In this document: positions 9,679 to 18,957 of the stretch, piece after piece
How positions within the stretch are numbered: the first letter of the stretch is position 1
Layout of the letters: the number at the start of each line of letters is the position of its first letter
Origin: Dielma sp000508965
GTDB lineage: Bacteria > Bacillota_I > Bacilli_A > Erysipelotrichales > Erysipelotrichaceae
NCBI GenBank assembly: GCA_000508965.1
Contig: BAHV02000025.1
Coordinates: 5,177 to 69,176 of the forward strand
DNA length: 64,000 nt
Direction of reading: 5' to 3'
Program-made: the position numbers and the translations under genes
The notes under the pieces: generated by a model
What the model was told of the DNA's origin: nothing
The model's database searches: none
The model's input: the letters and a program-made list of their open reading frames with translations, nothing else

Positions 9679-9710
9679 AAAAAAAAGATGTACAGGTTAA
9701 TATGTACACC
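9679..9710 (-). terminator. Intrinsic terminator of ptsI overlapping its 3' end
   Basis: On the minus strand GGTGTACA (9703-9710) pairs with TGTACATC (9687-9694), followed by eight T residues. The stem includes the last codons and stop of ptsI (stop at 9697-9699). Confidence 0.85.
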
Positions 9711-11424
9711 TTTTAATATGTTTATTTAATGCAGCCTTTACCAGTTCAGTTACTTCTTCAGCTGTATCCAGAGTCAGCGCCTTAGCAGCCAGCTCTTCCA
9801 TTTCTTTCTTGCTTAAAGAGTTAACGATCTTACGTGCAGGCAGGATTGATGTAGCACTCATTGAGAATTCATCCAAGCCTAAACCAAGCAGTACAGGCAC
9901 TGCATATGGATCACCGGCCATCTCACCGCACATACCAGCCCAGCGGCCATTGCTGTGAGCACCATCAATCGTCAGTTTGATTAAACGTAACAGAGATGGG
10001 TTCAGCGGCTGATACAAGTAAGATACTTTCTCACTCATACGGTCAGCAGCCATTGAGTATTGTACTAAGTCATTGGTTCCGATTGAGAAGAAATCAGCTT
10101 CCTTCGCAAAGTTATCAGCCAAAATAGCAGAAGCAGGAATTTCAACCATCATACCTACTTCGATGTTATCCGCAACAGCAGCACCTTCCTTAATCAGATT
10201 TTCTTTTTCTTCAAGGAATAAGGCTTTGGCCTGACGGAATTCATTAATTGTAGCAATCATTGGGAACATGATGCAAAGCTTACCATATACAGAAGCTCTG
10301 ATCAGTGCTCTTAATTGAGTACGGAAAATATCAGTGCGGTCCAGACACAGACGAATTGCACGATAGCCTAAGAATGGATTCATTTCCTCAGGGAATGTGA
10401 AGTAAGGCAGCTTCTTATCACCGCCGATATCCAATGTACGAACAACAACCTTCTTGCCGTTCATTCCCTCTAATACTTCTTTATAAGCTTCAAACTGCTC
10501 GTCTTCAGTTGGGAAATGATCTGAATTCATATATAAGAATTCGGTACGGTACAGACCTACACCTTCACCGCCATTATTCAATACACCTTCAACATCCTTC
10601 GGTGTACCAATATTACCTGCCAATTCTACCTCATGACCATCAACAGTCACTGATTTTGCTGTCTTTAATACTTTTAATGCTTCTCTTTCTTCAGCAAAAT
10701 CTTTAGCTTTCTGTTCATATACCGCCACAGTCTCAGCATCCGGATTCAGGAACACTTCACCGGCAACCGCATCCAAAATTACTAAATCACCATGATTAGC
10801 TGCTTCAAGCACACCGGCACAACCAACAACGGCAGGAATTTCCAAGCTTCTTGCCATGATTGCGGAATGAGATGTTCTGCCGCCGATTGCAGTCGCAAAA
10901 CCTTTAGCGTGTTCATTCAGCTGAGCTGTATCAGAAGGTGTTAAATCGTGTGCTACGATAACAGAATCTTCATCAACCGCAGACAGATCAGGAATGATCA
11001 GACCCAATAAATGAGCTGTTAAACGATGTGTAACATCTTTAATATCAGCCGCTCTTTCACGGAAATAATCATTATCCATCGCTTCAAACATCGCAATTGT
11101 ATTCTTCGCAACTGTATCTGCCGCAAATTCAGCATTTACCTTATCATTTTCAATCATCGCAACGATTTGTGACGCGAAATCAGGATCTGAAGCCATCATT
11201 AAATGGGCGTCAAATACTGCCAGCTCTTCTTCAGATAATTTTCCGGCAGCTCTTTCTTTGATTCCTTCGATATCTTTCTTAGTTGCCTCTAAAGCCTCAT
11301 TAAACTTGGCAATTTCATTAGCAGCATCGATCTTGTCAACCTTGACAATTTCAACCTTAGGCTGTTCAAGCTTATAAACTTTCGCAATAGCAACGCCAGC
11401 AGATGCAGCAATACCTTTTAACAT
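9697..11424 (-). CDS. ptsI: PTS Enzyme I (phosphoenolpyruvate-protein phosphotransferase)
   Basis: 575 residues, standard length. Enzyme I takes phosphate from PEP and passes it to HPr for all PTS sugars, including the mannose-type PTS at 53.6-56.2 kb. The phosphorylated histidine is His186 in GGRTSHSAIMA; the PEP-binding barrel carries GEGVGLYRTEFL, MVEIPASA and the catalytic cysteine in GMCGEMAGD. GAGGAGG ribosome site upstream. ptsH is not adjacent, unlike the ptsHI arrangement of many Firmicutes. It appears monocistronic, bounded by the terminator overlapping its stop and a 106-base gap upstream. Confidence 0.97.
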   Translation of the reverse strand: MLKGIAASAGVAIAKVYKLEQPKVEIVKVDKIDAANEIAKFNEALEATKKDIEGIKERAAGKLSEEELAVFDAHLMMASDPDFASQIVAMIENDKVNAEFAADTVAKNTIAMFEAMDNDYFRERAADIKDVTHRLTAHLLGLIIPDLSAVDEDSVIVAHDLTPSDTAQLNEHAKGFATAIGGRTSHSAIMARSLEIPAVVGCAGVLEAANHGDLVILDAVAGEVFLNPDAETVAVYEQKAKDFAEEREALKVLKTAKSVTVDGHEVELAGNIGTPKDVEGVLNNGGEGVGLYRTEFLYMNSDHFPTEDEQFEAYKEVLEGMNGKKVVVRTLDIGGDKKLPYFTFPEEMNPFLGYRAIRLCLDRTDIFRTQLRALIRASVYGKLCIMFPMIATINEFRQAKALFLEEKENLIKEGAAVADNIEVGMMVEIPASAILADNFAKEADFFSIGTNDLVQYSMAADRMSEKVSYLYQPLNPSLLRLIKLTIDGAHSNGRWAGMCGEMAGDPYAVPVLLGLGLDEFSMSATSILPARKIVNSLSKKEMEELAAKALTLDTAEEVTELVKAALNKHIKRCTY

Positions 11425-11530
11425 ACTTTTTTCGTCCTCCTCAAGATCTCTTCATGATAAGCACAACGTCTAAACGTCGTTCAGTTGACTATATATAACC
11501 GTTCTTATCTAAACTTTATTTTATCATTAT

Positions 11531-11851
11531 TTAAGCGGTTACGCAACGCACAAATTCATCAATAGCTCTTGATCGGATACGGTAATAAGTGCTCTTTGTG
11601 AAATAATTCATATACCATTTAGCTTGACGGCTGCTGAAATAATCATTACGCAGGATCAGCGCCTCATCATTAGGCAGGCCGGCAAGAATCGCGTCTATCG
11701 TTTCAATATATTCAAAAGCCTCTGCCAGCTCACGATCATCACTCTCCGAAACCATCAGATTATCTACGTCACAATACTGACGTTTCAGCTTCTTATAGAT
11801 CATCGCCAAATGCTTCACAATCGCTTCATTGTCCTTCTGCATATCATTCAC
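11531..11851 (-). CDS. MG284/MPN403-like small protein with sigma-like helix-turn-helix tail
   Basis: 106 residues beginning at GTG 11851 (AAGGGA upstream); an internal ATG at 11842 is an alternative start. No signal peptide or membrane segment. The N-terminal part is acidic and helical; the C-terminal 45 residues (ALILRNDYFS..., then STYYRIRSRAIDEF) look like a region-4-type helix-turn-helix such as in ArpU/sigma-like proteins. It resembles the uncharacterised MG284/MPN403 family of Mollicutes and Erysipelotrichia from memory; no function is established. It stands alone between kdpE and ptsI, all on the minus strand. Confidence 0.6.
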   Translation of the reverse strand: MNDMQKDNEAIVKHLAMIYKKLKRQYCDVDNLMVSESDDRELAEAFEYIETIDAILAGLPNDEALILRNDYFSSRQAKWYMNYFTKSTYYRIRSRAIDEFVRCVTA

Positions 11852-11900
11852 CCATTCCCTTAGTTAATATATATGCAGAAAAGAATTAAATACCTAAAAA

Positions 11901-12611
11901 TCATTCATTTTTTTCATCAATTCTAAGTAAACGATAACCAATCCCGACATGAGTTTGAATATATCGGGGATGAGATGGATCAGGTTCTATTTTTTTACGC
12001 AGCCCAGCCATAAAAACACGCAGTGAAGCCACGTCATTATCCCAAGCACTGCCCCAGATCTCACGGGTGATGGTTGTATGTGTCAGTACCTTGCCGACAT
12101 TCTTTGCCAGCAGACACAACAATTTATATTCAATCGGTGTGACATGCAGTTCCTGATCATTAAGGTAAACACAGCCGCCCGCATAATCGATTTTCAAGCC
12201 GCCATTAATGAAGACGGACGCGGCGGCATTGCTGCTTTGCATATAATGGATACGGCGCAGCGCCACCCGTAAGCGGGCCAGCAGTTCTTCCACAGAAAAG
12301 GGTTTCGTCAGATAATCATCAGCCCCGGCATCAAGTGCCTCAATCTTATCCCGGTCTTCAACCCGGGCACTTATTACAATAATCGGCATCAGTGACCAAG
12401 AGCGCAGCTTCTTTATAATTTCAATGCCATCGATATCCGGCAGTCCAAGATCAAGCAGAACAACATCAGGATTATGCGTGACGGCTTCGCTGATAGCTTC
12501 ACTGCCCGTGGCACTCACATGAAAATGATAACCTTGTGTTTCCAAGGTTGCCGCAATTAAATTACGGATGGCAGAGTCATCCTCTACCACAAGCAGAAAG
12601 GGTTTATTCAT
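11901..12611 (-). CDS. kdpE: KdpE response regulator (OmpR/PhoB family)
   Basis: 236 residues. Receiver domain with phospho-acceptor Asp in VVLLDLGLPD (about residue 54) and the Lys of YLTKPF, then a C-terminal winged helix (residues about 135-232). Overlaps the end of kdpD by 8 bases and has GAGGAGGT inside kdpD, so the two are translationally coupled. In the family KdpE~P activates the kdp structural operon under low potassium or osmotic stress. It ends the kdp run here. Confidence 0.95.
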   Translation of the reverse strand: MNKPFLLVVEDDSAIRNLIAATLETQGYHFHVSATGSEAISEAVTHNPDVVLLDLGLPDIDGIEIIKKLRSWSLMPIIVISARVEDRDKIEALDAGADDYLTKPFSVEELLARLRVALRRIHYMQSSNAAASVFINGGLKIDYAGGCVYLNDQELHVTPIEYKLLCLLAKNVGKVLTHTTITREIWGSAWDNDVASLRVFMAGLRKKIEPDPSHPRYIQTHVGIGYRLLRIDEKNE

Positions 12612-15285
12612 GTAAATCTACCTCCTCACTTGGCAGCTGAATCGTAAATATTGTGCCATGCGGCATGTTATCGGTAACCGTGATGCTGCCGCCATGCGCC
12701 TGAACAATGGAACGGCATAAGGATAACCCGATTCCCATACCGCGCCGGCTGTCAGCAACCGATTTTTTAACTGTATAAAACATATCAAACAGCTGAGTCT
12801 TATCTTTATCTTGAATCCCATTGCCATTATCCGCTACCTTAATTTCAATCATATCATCTTTTTTATTACTGCTTATAGTGATTTCAGAACCTGAAGGCGT
12901 ATATTTAATCGCATTGTCGATCAGATTGATTAAAACCTGCATAATTAAATGGCTGTCCATCTTGGCCAATAATACTTCATCACTTTCAATAACCTTAAGC
13001 TGATGTTCATATGCATGACGATTAATATGCTTCATTGCCTCCAAGATCACCTCATCAACAATTTCTGCCTGCATATTCAAATGTGCTGTACCATCTTCAA
13101 TTCGGGTTACTGAGAGCAGATTCTCAGTCAGAGTAATCAGCCACATTGAATCATCATAGATATCCATCAGCAGCTGATTTCGTTTGGCAGCCTCTAAGCG
13201 GTCACAGTTATTCATCAGCATACTGGCATTGCCGGAAATACTGGTCAGCGGTGTCCTGAAATCATGAGAAATGCTTCGCAGCAGATCGGCTCTCAATTTT
13301 TCATTGCGTGCTTTTACAGAAGCCTCCTCACGCTTGTAATTATACATATCCTTTTCCAAGGCGAGCGCACATTCGCTGAGAATTGATAATACAAGATTAC
13401 TGGCAAACGTGTCCAGTGCCTCCTTTAATGCCAAACCCACGACACCCTGTACTTGGGAATCACTGCGGACAGCCAGATAAAGACATTGGGCATTGCCCAA
13501 TGTATTCGTTGTCTTACCGGCACGTTTGTTGTTTTCATAAACCCATTCCGCAACTGCCTTCTCATTCTCCGAAACGATTTGGGCTGCCGGCATTGGTTCT
13601 AAAGCGAAGATACTCGGTTCCTTTAAGCCATGACCGACATCAGACGGATAAAAGACAACCGGCACTTCAAGCAGTTTTATCAGTTGATGTGATGTACAGG
13701 CGATAATATCCTCAGCACTTTTTGCATTCTGCAGCAGCTGACTGGTTTCCAGCAAAATCTTAGTCTGAAAAGCTGTATTTGCTGATTGACGCGCCTGCTT
13801 ACGAATGCGGATTGCCAAATCACCGGTTATAACGGCAGCAATAAACATAATGATAAAGGTAACCGGGTATCCAGAATCATAAGCTGCCAGTGTGTAACGC
13901 GGAATGGTAAAAAAGAAATTAAAGATTACAACACTTAAAATCGAAGACAAAGCGCTGATCAATTGATTGGCGGTAACCACAGAGGTTATTAATACACCTA
14001 AAATATAGATAGTAATAATATTAGCTTCACTGAAACCCATCTCATAAAAAATAAAACTAATCAAGGTCGATAGCAGCAATGCCGCTGCCGCGAAACCCAA
14101 ATTCTTGATATTCAGTTCACGGCTGCTTGCAAATGTTAGCTTACGTTTTAATACCGGCGTATCTTTATCCGGAATAATATAAATATCCAAATTGGGAGCA
14201 TAAGCCGTCAGCTGTTCAGAGAACGGACGGCGGATCAAACCGAACCTCGTGCGTGTATTGCTGCGGCCAAGAACAATTTTACTAACCTTATTCCTGCGGG
14301 CAAATTCAGCGATCTGAAACGCTACATCATCACCAAAAGCCGTTTCAATGTTCGCACCCAGCTGACTCGCTAAGTGAATATTATCGCGCAAACGTTCCCG
14401 ATTTTCCTTCGTCATCGATGGAAATGCCGAGGTTTCCACAAATAAAGCGGTCAGCTTTCCTTTGAATGCTGATGCCATGCGCGAGCCTGTGCGGATGATC
14501 TTTGGATTTGACGGTGAGGGAGATAAACACACAAGGATATGCTCATCAGCATATCCTATACCCGCATGATTTACCTGTTCTGCCAGCTTATTTACTCGGT
14601 CAGCCGCTCTGCGCAAAGCAATTTCACGCAGCGAAGTCAGATTAACTGAATTAAAAAAGCCTGTAATAGCCTGATTCGCCTGCTGCTTGCGGTAGATCAA
14701 TCCCTCATTTAGACGGCGAGTCAGTTCTTCCGGCTCAATGTCTACAAGTTCTACCTGATCTGCCTGATCAAAAATTCGATCAGGAATTCGCTCATGGACG
14801 ACAACACCGGTAATCGAAGCAATAATATCATTTAAGCTTTCAAGATGCTGAACGTTCACGGTTGTGAATACATTGATCCCCGCCTTCAGCAATTCTTCTA
14901 TATCCTGATAACGCTTTTCATGACGGCTGCCATGGGCATTTGTATGTGCCAGTTCATCAACCAGCAAAACCTGCGGGTGACGTACTAAAGCCTGATCAAG
15001 GTCAAACTCATTTAAGTGGAGATTGTGATAATTAACTGTTTTAGTCGGTATCTTTTCCAGACCTTCACACAATGCCATGGTCTTTTCGCGGGTATGCGGT
15101 TCAATATAACCGATCACGACATCAATTCCCTGTTTTTTCAGATCATGAGCCGCTGACAGCATCGCATAAGTTTTGCCAACCCCCGCAGCATAGCCAAAAA
15201 AGATTTTCAGCCGGCCGCGGCTGTTGATTGATTCTTCATATTTCAGACGTGCTAACAGCTCATCCGGCGTTTCTTTTCTGATCAT
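12604..15285 (-). CDS. kdpD: KdpD sensor histidine kinase
   Basis: 893 residues, full length. N-terminal KdpD domain with Walker A GYAAGVGKT (residues 31-39) and the DELAHTN motif, then a universal-stress-protein-like domain (about 250-370), four closely spaced membrane helices (DUF4118, about 395-495), a GAF-like segment, and a kinase core with the phosphorylated His in SISHDFRTPLTSI and ATP-binding motifs NLIDNAIKYTP and GMGIGLSLC. It senses potassium and ionic strength and acts through KdpE. The USP domain in Firmicute KdpD proteins can bind cyclic-di-AMP; I cannot tell whether this one does. Confidence 0.96.
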   Translation of the reverse strand: MIRKETPDELLARLKYEESINSRGRLKIFFGYAAGVGKTYAMLSAAHDLKKQGIDVVIGYIEPHTREKTMALCEGLEKIPTKTVNYHNLHLNEFDLDQALVRHPQVLLVDELAHTNAHGSRHEKRYQDIEELLKAGINVFTTVNVQHLESLNDIIASITGVVVHERIPDRIFDQADQVELVDIEPEELTRRLNEGLIYRKQQANQAITGFFNSVNLTSLREIALRRAADRVNKLAEQVNHAGIGYADEHILVCLSPSPSNPKIIRTGSRMASAFKGKLTALFVETSAFPSMTKENRERLRDNIHLASQLGANIETAFGDDVAFQIAEFARRNKVSKIVLGRSNTRTRFGLIRRPFSEQLTAYAPNLDIYIIPDKDTPVLKRKLTFASSRELNIKNLGFAAAALLLSTLISFIFYEMGFSEANIITIYILGVLITSVVTANQLISALSSILSVVIFNFFFTIPRYTLAAYDSGYPVTFIIMFIAAVITGDLAIRIRKQARQSANTAFQTKILLETSQLLQNAKSAEDIIACTSHQLIKLLEVPVVFYPSDVGHGLKEPSIFALEPMPAAQIVSENEKAVAEWVYENNKRAGKTTNTLGNAQCLYLAVRSDSQVQGVVGLALKEALDTFASNLVLSILSECALALEKDMYNYKREEASVKARNEKLRADLLRSISHDFRTPLTSISGNASMLMNNCDRLEAAKRNQLLMDIYDDSMWLITLTENLLSVTRIEDGTAHLNMQAEIVDEVILEAMKHINRHAYEHQLKVIESDEVLLAKMDSHLIMQVLINLIDNAIKYTPSGSEITISSNKKDDMIEIKVADNGNGIQDKDKTQLFDMFYTVKKSVADSRRGMGIGLSLCRSIVQAHGGSITVTDNMPHGTIFTIQLPSEEVDLHE

Positions 15286-15374
15286 CAGCTCACCTCTGTA
15301 CGTTTCAATTATATCATAAGTGAAATTAATAAATCATAAGGAATAAAGCTGCCGATATTAAGATTGTATAAAGA

Positions 15375-16253
15375 TCAGCGATGAAGCGGCGGAGCCGGAA
15401 AGATAATTTTCAGCAATAGCTGCTGGGCAGGTGTTCCATGGACATAGTCATAAAGTATTCGTTCACCGTTTCTATCCCGCATGATAAAGCCATTATCATC
15501 ATAAGTTATTTTTATATCGGCTTGCTGAAGAGCAAAACGAAGTGACAGCTCCCAGGTGAAGAAAGAATTAAGACAACCCGTTTCAAGCTTATTCATCAAG
15601 AAACTGAATTCCACGGCACTCACCCCATCTATCAACAGCAGCAGCCATAAGTCGACCTGCTGCTTCAGCGTATAACTGAAACGATCCGGATCTAATTCAT
15701 CCATCGGTCTAAGCGGCAGATAGCGGAAATACGTATTCTTATCCAAGTCGGGATAATGAGTAAAGCTTTGATTGGTAAATGCATTCCTTTTGATCAGCAG
15801 GAAATCATGACGATAATCAATACCTTGCAGAATATCACTCAGGATTTTTAACTGCTTTTGATCTTGGCAGCTGATCCGCAGACATAAATCATATAGTTCG
15901 CTGAAGTCCTGTCCGGAAACATTCAGCTTCTGAACCTTCACTCTGCCATTTCCCACATCCAGGCTGATTTGAGCCGTTTCAATTCCATTGGCACAGCCAT
16001 AGATAGAAATGGGATATTTATGTGAAATATAAGCCATCGAATAGAGTAAATCATTAAGCAGAATCTCACATTGGAAATATGAATGGCCATAATAAATCCA
16101 AAGATTATTTTCATTTGTGTAAATTGCCGGGTTCATGGATAATTCTGATGATATTATCAGTAACAGCGCGGTCAATTCTTCCTCTGCGCCAGCTGGCCAA
16201 GCATAAGCGGGCAAGTTCATTTCAAATTCTAAGGCGATGTTTTTCTTATGCAT
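15375..16253 (-). CDS. Uncharacterised 292-residue protein inside the kdp operon
   Basis: Not recognised. It starts 3 bases after the kdpC stop, with GGAG overlapping the kdpC end, and ends 90 bases before kdpD, so it is firmly in the kdp transcript. No signal peptide or clear membrane helix; one hydrophobic stretch (WLLLLIDGVSAVEF, about 203-216) looks like a buried helix. It contains several Trp/Tyr-rich segments (NNLWIYYGHSYF, FFTWELSLRFALQQ) and a C-terminal NGFIMRDRNGERILYDYV strand pair. No ATPase, protease or helix-turn-helix motif seen. Position between transporter and sensor genes suggests a modulator of Kdp sensing or activity, but that is inference from position only. Confidence 0.85.
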   Translation of the reverse strand: MHKKNIALEFEMNLPAYAWPAGAEEELTALLLIISSELSMNPAIYTNENNLWIYYGHSYFQCEILLNDLLYSMAYISHKYPISIYGCANGIETAQISLDVGNGRVKVQKLNVSGQDFSELYDLCLRISCQDQKQLKILSDILQGIDYRHDFLLIKRNAFTNQSFTHYPDLDKNTYFRYLPLRPMDELDPDRFSYTLKQQVDLWLLLLIDGVSAVEFSFLMNKLETGCLNSFFTWELSLRFALQQADIKITYDDNGFIMRDRNGERILYDYVHGTPAQQLLLKIIFPAPPLHR

Positions 16254-16256
16254 ACT

Positions 16257-16865
16257 TTACTCCAAAATACCATCCAGCATTAAATTTACTTTTAATACAT
16301 TCACGCATGTTTCACCAAAAAAGCCTAAGCTTTTGCCTTCGGTGCATGCGTCAATAATAGCTTCAATTTCTGCCAGTGTCATATTATTATTTTCAGCTAA
16401 ACGGGCGGCTTGATATTGAGCAGCTGCCAATGAAATATGCGGATCTAAGCCGCTTCCAGACATGGTAACTAAATCAACCGGAATCGGCTGATTTTTCATT
16501 TGCGGATGTGCGGCCTGAATCGCTTCGACTCGCTGAGCAATCAATGCCTCATATTCATCACTGGCCGGACTGATATTCTCTGACCATGCATACATCACCG
16601 GTTCACCGTCATCATTTGTGAAAGTTGTTGCTTCAATATTCATGATTCTTCCCCACATATGTGCTTCATCTGTATATTGCTGGCCAAGCAGTTCACTGCC
16701 ATATACTTTACCATCAACCTCGATCATGCTGCCATTGGCCTGGATAGGAAACAAAAGCTGTGAAATTCCTGTGACTGCCAGTGTATAAACCACACCGCAG
16801 ATCAATGTAAAGATTAATACTAAGCCAATCGCTTTACCCAGCTGGGCTTTAATTGTTTGTATCAT
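16257..16865 (-). CDS. kdpC: KdpC subunit of the high-affinity K+ transporter
   Basis: 202 residues. One N-terminal membrane helix (about 14-36) followed by an extracytoplasmic domain with the KdpC motifs VTMSGSGLDPHIS and AAQYQAARLA. KdpC stabilises the KdpA-KdpB complex. GAAAGGGG ribosome site upstream; lies between kdpB (14-base gap) and the uncharacterised gene (3-base gap). Confidence 0.96.
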   Translation of the reverse strand: MIQTIKAQLGKAIGLVLIFTLICGVVYTLAVTGISQLLFPIQANGSMIEVDGKVYGSELLGQQYTDEAHMWGRIMNIEATTFTNDDGEPVMYAWSENISPASDEYEALIAQRVEAIQAAHPQMKNQPIPVDLVTMSGSGLDPHISLAAAQYQAARLAENNNMTLAEIEAIIDACTEGKSLGFFGETCVNVLKVNLMLDGILE

Positions 16866-16879
16866 AAGCTTACCCCTTT

Positions 16880-18946
16880 CTAAACGAGATGGAAAAATAC
16901 CAGAAGCATATCAATCAGCTTAACGAAAATAAACGGTGTAATAATGCCGCCGAGACCATAAACCATCAGATTCCTGCTTAACAGACTGCCTGCTGAGACC
17001 TCGCGATATCGAACTCCCTTTAATGCCAAGGGAATTAATGCCACAATAATCAGCGCGTTATAGATAATTGCTGATAAGACAGCACTTTGTGAATTATGCA
17101 GATGCATGATATTTAATGCTGAAAGTTCCGGATAGATGGTGAGAAACATAGCCGGAATAATCGCAAAGTATTTAGCGACATCATTAGCGATACTGAAAGT
17201 TGTCAGACTGCCGCGGGTCATCAGCAGCTGCTTGCCGATCCGCACTACATCAATCAATTTTGTCGGCGAAGAATCCAAATCAACCATGTTGCCGGCTTCT
17301 TTGGCTGCCTGTGTGCCAGAATTCATAGCCACTGCGACATCCGCCTGTGCCAGAGCCGGCGCGTCATTGGTGCCATCCCCAGTCATTGCAACCAGATGTC
17401 CCTGACGCTGAAAATCACGAATCATTGCAAGTTTACCCTCCGGTGTTGCTTCAGCCAGAAAATCATCAACTCCCGCTTCAGCAGCGATCGCAGCGGCAGT
17501 TAATGGATTATCACCGGTAATCATAATCGTTTTAATCCCCATTTTCCGCAAATCAGCGAACTTTTCCGAAACACCATGCTTGATAATATCTTTTAAATAA
17601 ATGACACCTAAGACTTGATGATTTTTAGAAACGACCAGCGGTGTACCGCCCATATTTGCTATGTGGGTTACAATCTCATCGCATTCCTTTGGATAAATGC
17701 CGCCATTATCTTGAATATATGCCTTAATGGTTTCAGCTGCCCCCTTGCGAATTTCTTCCCCTTTAATATCTACACCGCTCATTCTTGTTTTAGCGGTAAA
17801 CGGAATAAAGGTCATGCCCTGATCGCTGAGACTGCGGCCGCGCAGATTAAACTGTTCTTTAGCAAGAACCACGATGCTCCTTCCCTCCGGTGTTTCATCA
17901 GCAAGTGAGGAAAGCTGTGCCGCATCAGCTAAATCATCAGCGGATACGCCCGGCAAAGGAATGAATTCACTGGCCTGGCGATTGCCAAATGTTATCGTTC
18001 CGGTTTTATCCAGCATCAGAATATCAACATCGCCGGCCGCTTCGATAGCACGGCCGCTCATTGCCAATACATTAGCCTGATTCAGCCTGCTCATACCGGC
18101 AATCCCGATGGCGGAAAGCAGGGCACCTATCGTAGTCGGCGCTAAGCAGACAAGCAATGCTACCAACGACGTTACTGATGTCGGGTTAACCATACCTGCC
18201 AGCTTCGCCGAGAAATTGGCATACATATATAAAGACAGAGTAACTAAAATGAAAATGATTGAAAGTGCGATTAAAAAGATCTGCAGAGCAATTTCATTCG
18301 GTGTTTTTTTACGTGATGCTCCCTCTACCATCGTGATCATTTTATCAAGAAAGCTTTCACCTGCTTCATTGCTTACTTCCACGATCAGCCAATCAGAAAT
18401 TACAGTAGTTCCGCCGGTAACAGCACTGCGGTCGCCGCCGGCTTCTCTAATTACTGGTGCTGATTCACCGGTAATCGCTGATTCATCAACCGAAGCCGCT
18501 CCCTCTATTACTTCACCGTCAGCAGGAACCTGTTCTCCTGCCTTGACGATGTATATATCTTTCTTTTTCAATGTTGTTGACGCGACATCACAAATCATAT
18601 CGCGCTGATCTAAAGAAGGAATCTTATGGGCAATCACATCTTTTTTAGCTGCCCGAAGCGCATCTGCCTGTGCCTTTCCCCGTCCTTCCGCAATTGCTTC
18701 CGCAAAGTTGGCGAATAATACGGTGAACCAAAGAATAATGGCAATCGCCAATGTATAACCACCTGAACTATCTTTTATATCAAAGATTGCTAAAATGGAA
18801 AGAAGCGTAGTCAAAATCGCTGATACATAGACTAAAAGCATGACTGGATTCTTGACTTGAATTCTGGGATCTAATTTTATAAAAGAATCTTTAATAGCGC
18901 GGAGTACCATTTTGCGATCCGCAAATACTGTTTGTTTATGACTCAT
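16880..18946 (-). CDS. kdpB: KdpB, P-type ATPase subunit of the K+ transporter
   Basis: About 688 residues. The phosphorylated Asp is in DKTGTITFGNR; the actuator motif is TGES; the hinge GDGTNDAPALA and the membrane motif CLAPTTIGALLSAIG are present. It hydrolyses ATP to drive uptake through KdpA. An ATG at 18952 lies only 1 base from the AGGAGG at 18954-18959, so the next in-frame ATG at 18946 (7-base spacing) is the more likely start. Sits between kdpA and kdpC with tight spacing. Confidence 0.96.
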   Translation of the reverse strand: MSHKQTVFADRKMVLRAIKDSFIKLDPRIQVKNPVMLLVYVSAILTTLLSILAIFDIKDSSGGYTLAIAIILWFTVLFANFAEAIAEGRGKAQADALRAAKKDVIAHKIPSLDQRDMICDVASTTLKKKDIYIVKAGEQVPADGEVIEGAASVDESAITGESAPVIREAGGDRSAVTGGTTVISDWLIVEVSNEAGESFLDKMITMVEGASRKKTPNEIALQIFLIALSIIFILVTLSLYMYANFSAKLAGMVNPTSVTSLVALLVCLAPTTIGALLSAIGIAGMSRLNQANVLAMSGRAIEAAGDVDILMLDKTGTITFGNRQASEFIPLPGVSADDLADAAQLSSLADETPEGRSIVVLAKEQFNLRGRSLSDQGMTFIPFTAKTRMSGVDIKGEEIRKGAAETIKAYIQDNGGIYPKECDEIVTHIANMGGTPLVVSKNHQVLGVIYLKDIIKHGVSEKFADLRKMGIKTIMITGDNPLTAAAIAAEAGVDDFLAEATPEGKLAMIRDFQRQGHLVAMTGDGTNDAPALAQADVAVAMNSGTQAAKEAGNMVDLDSSPTKLIDVVRIGKQLLMTRGSLTTFSIANDVAKYFAIIPAMFLTIYPELSALNIMHLHNSQSAVLSAIIYNALIIVALIPLALKGVRYREVSAGSLLSRNLMVYGLGGIITPFIFVKLIDMLLVFFHLV

Positions 18947-18957
18947 ATTCATCCCTC

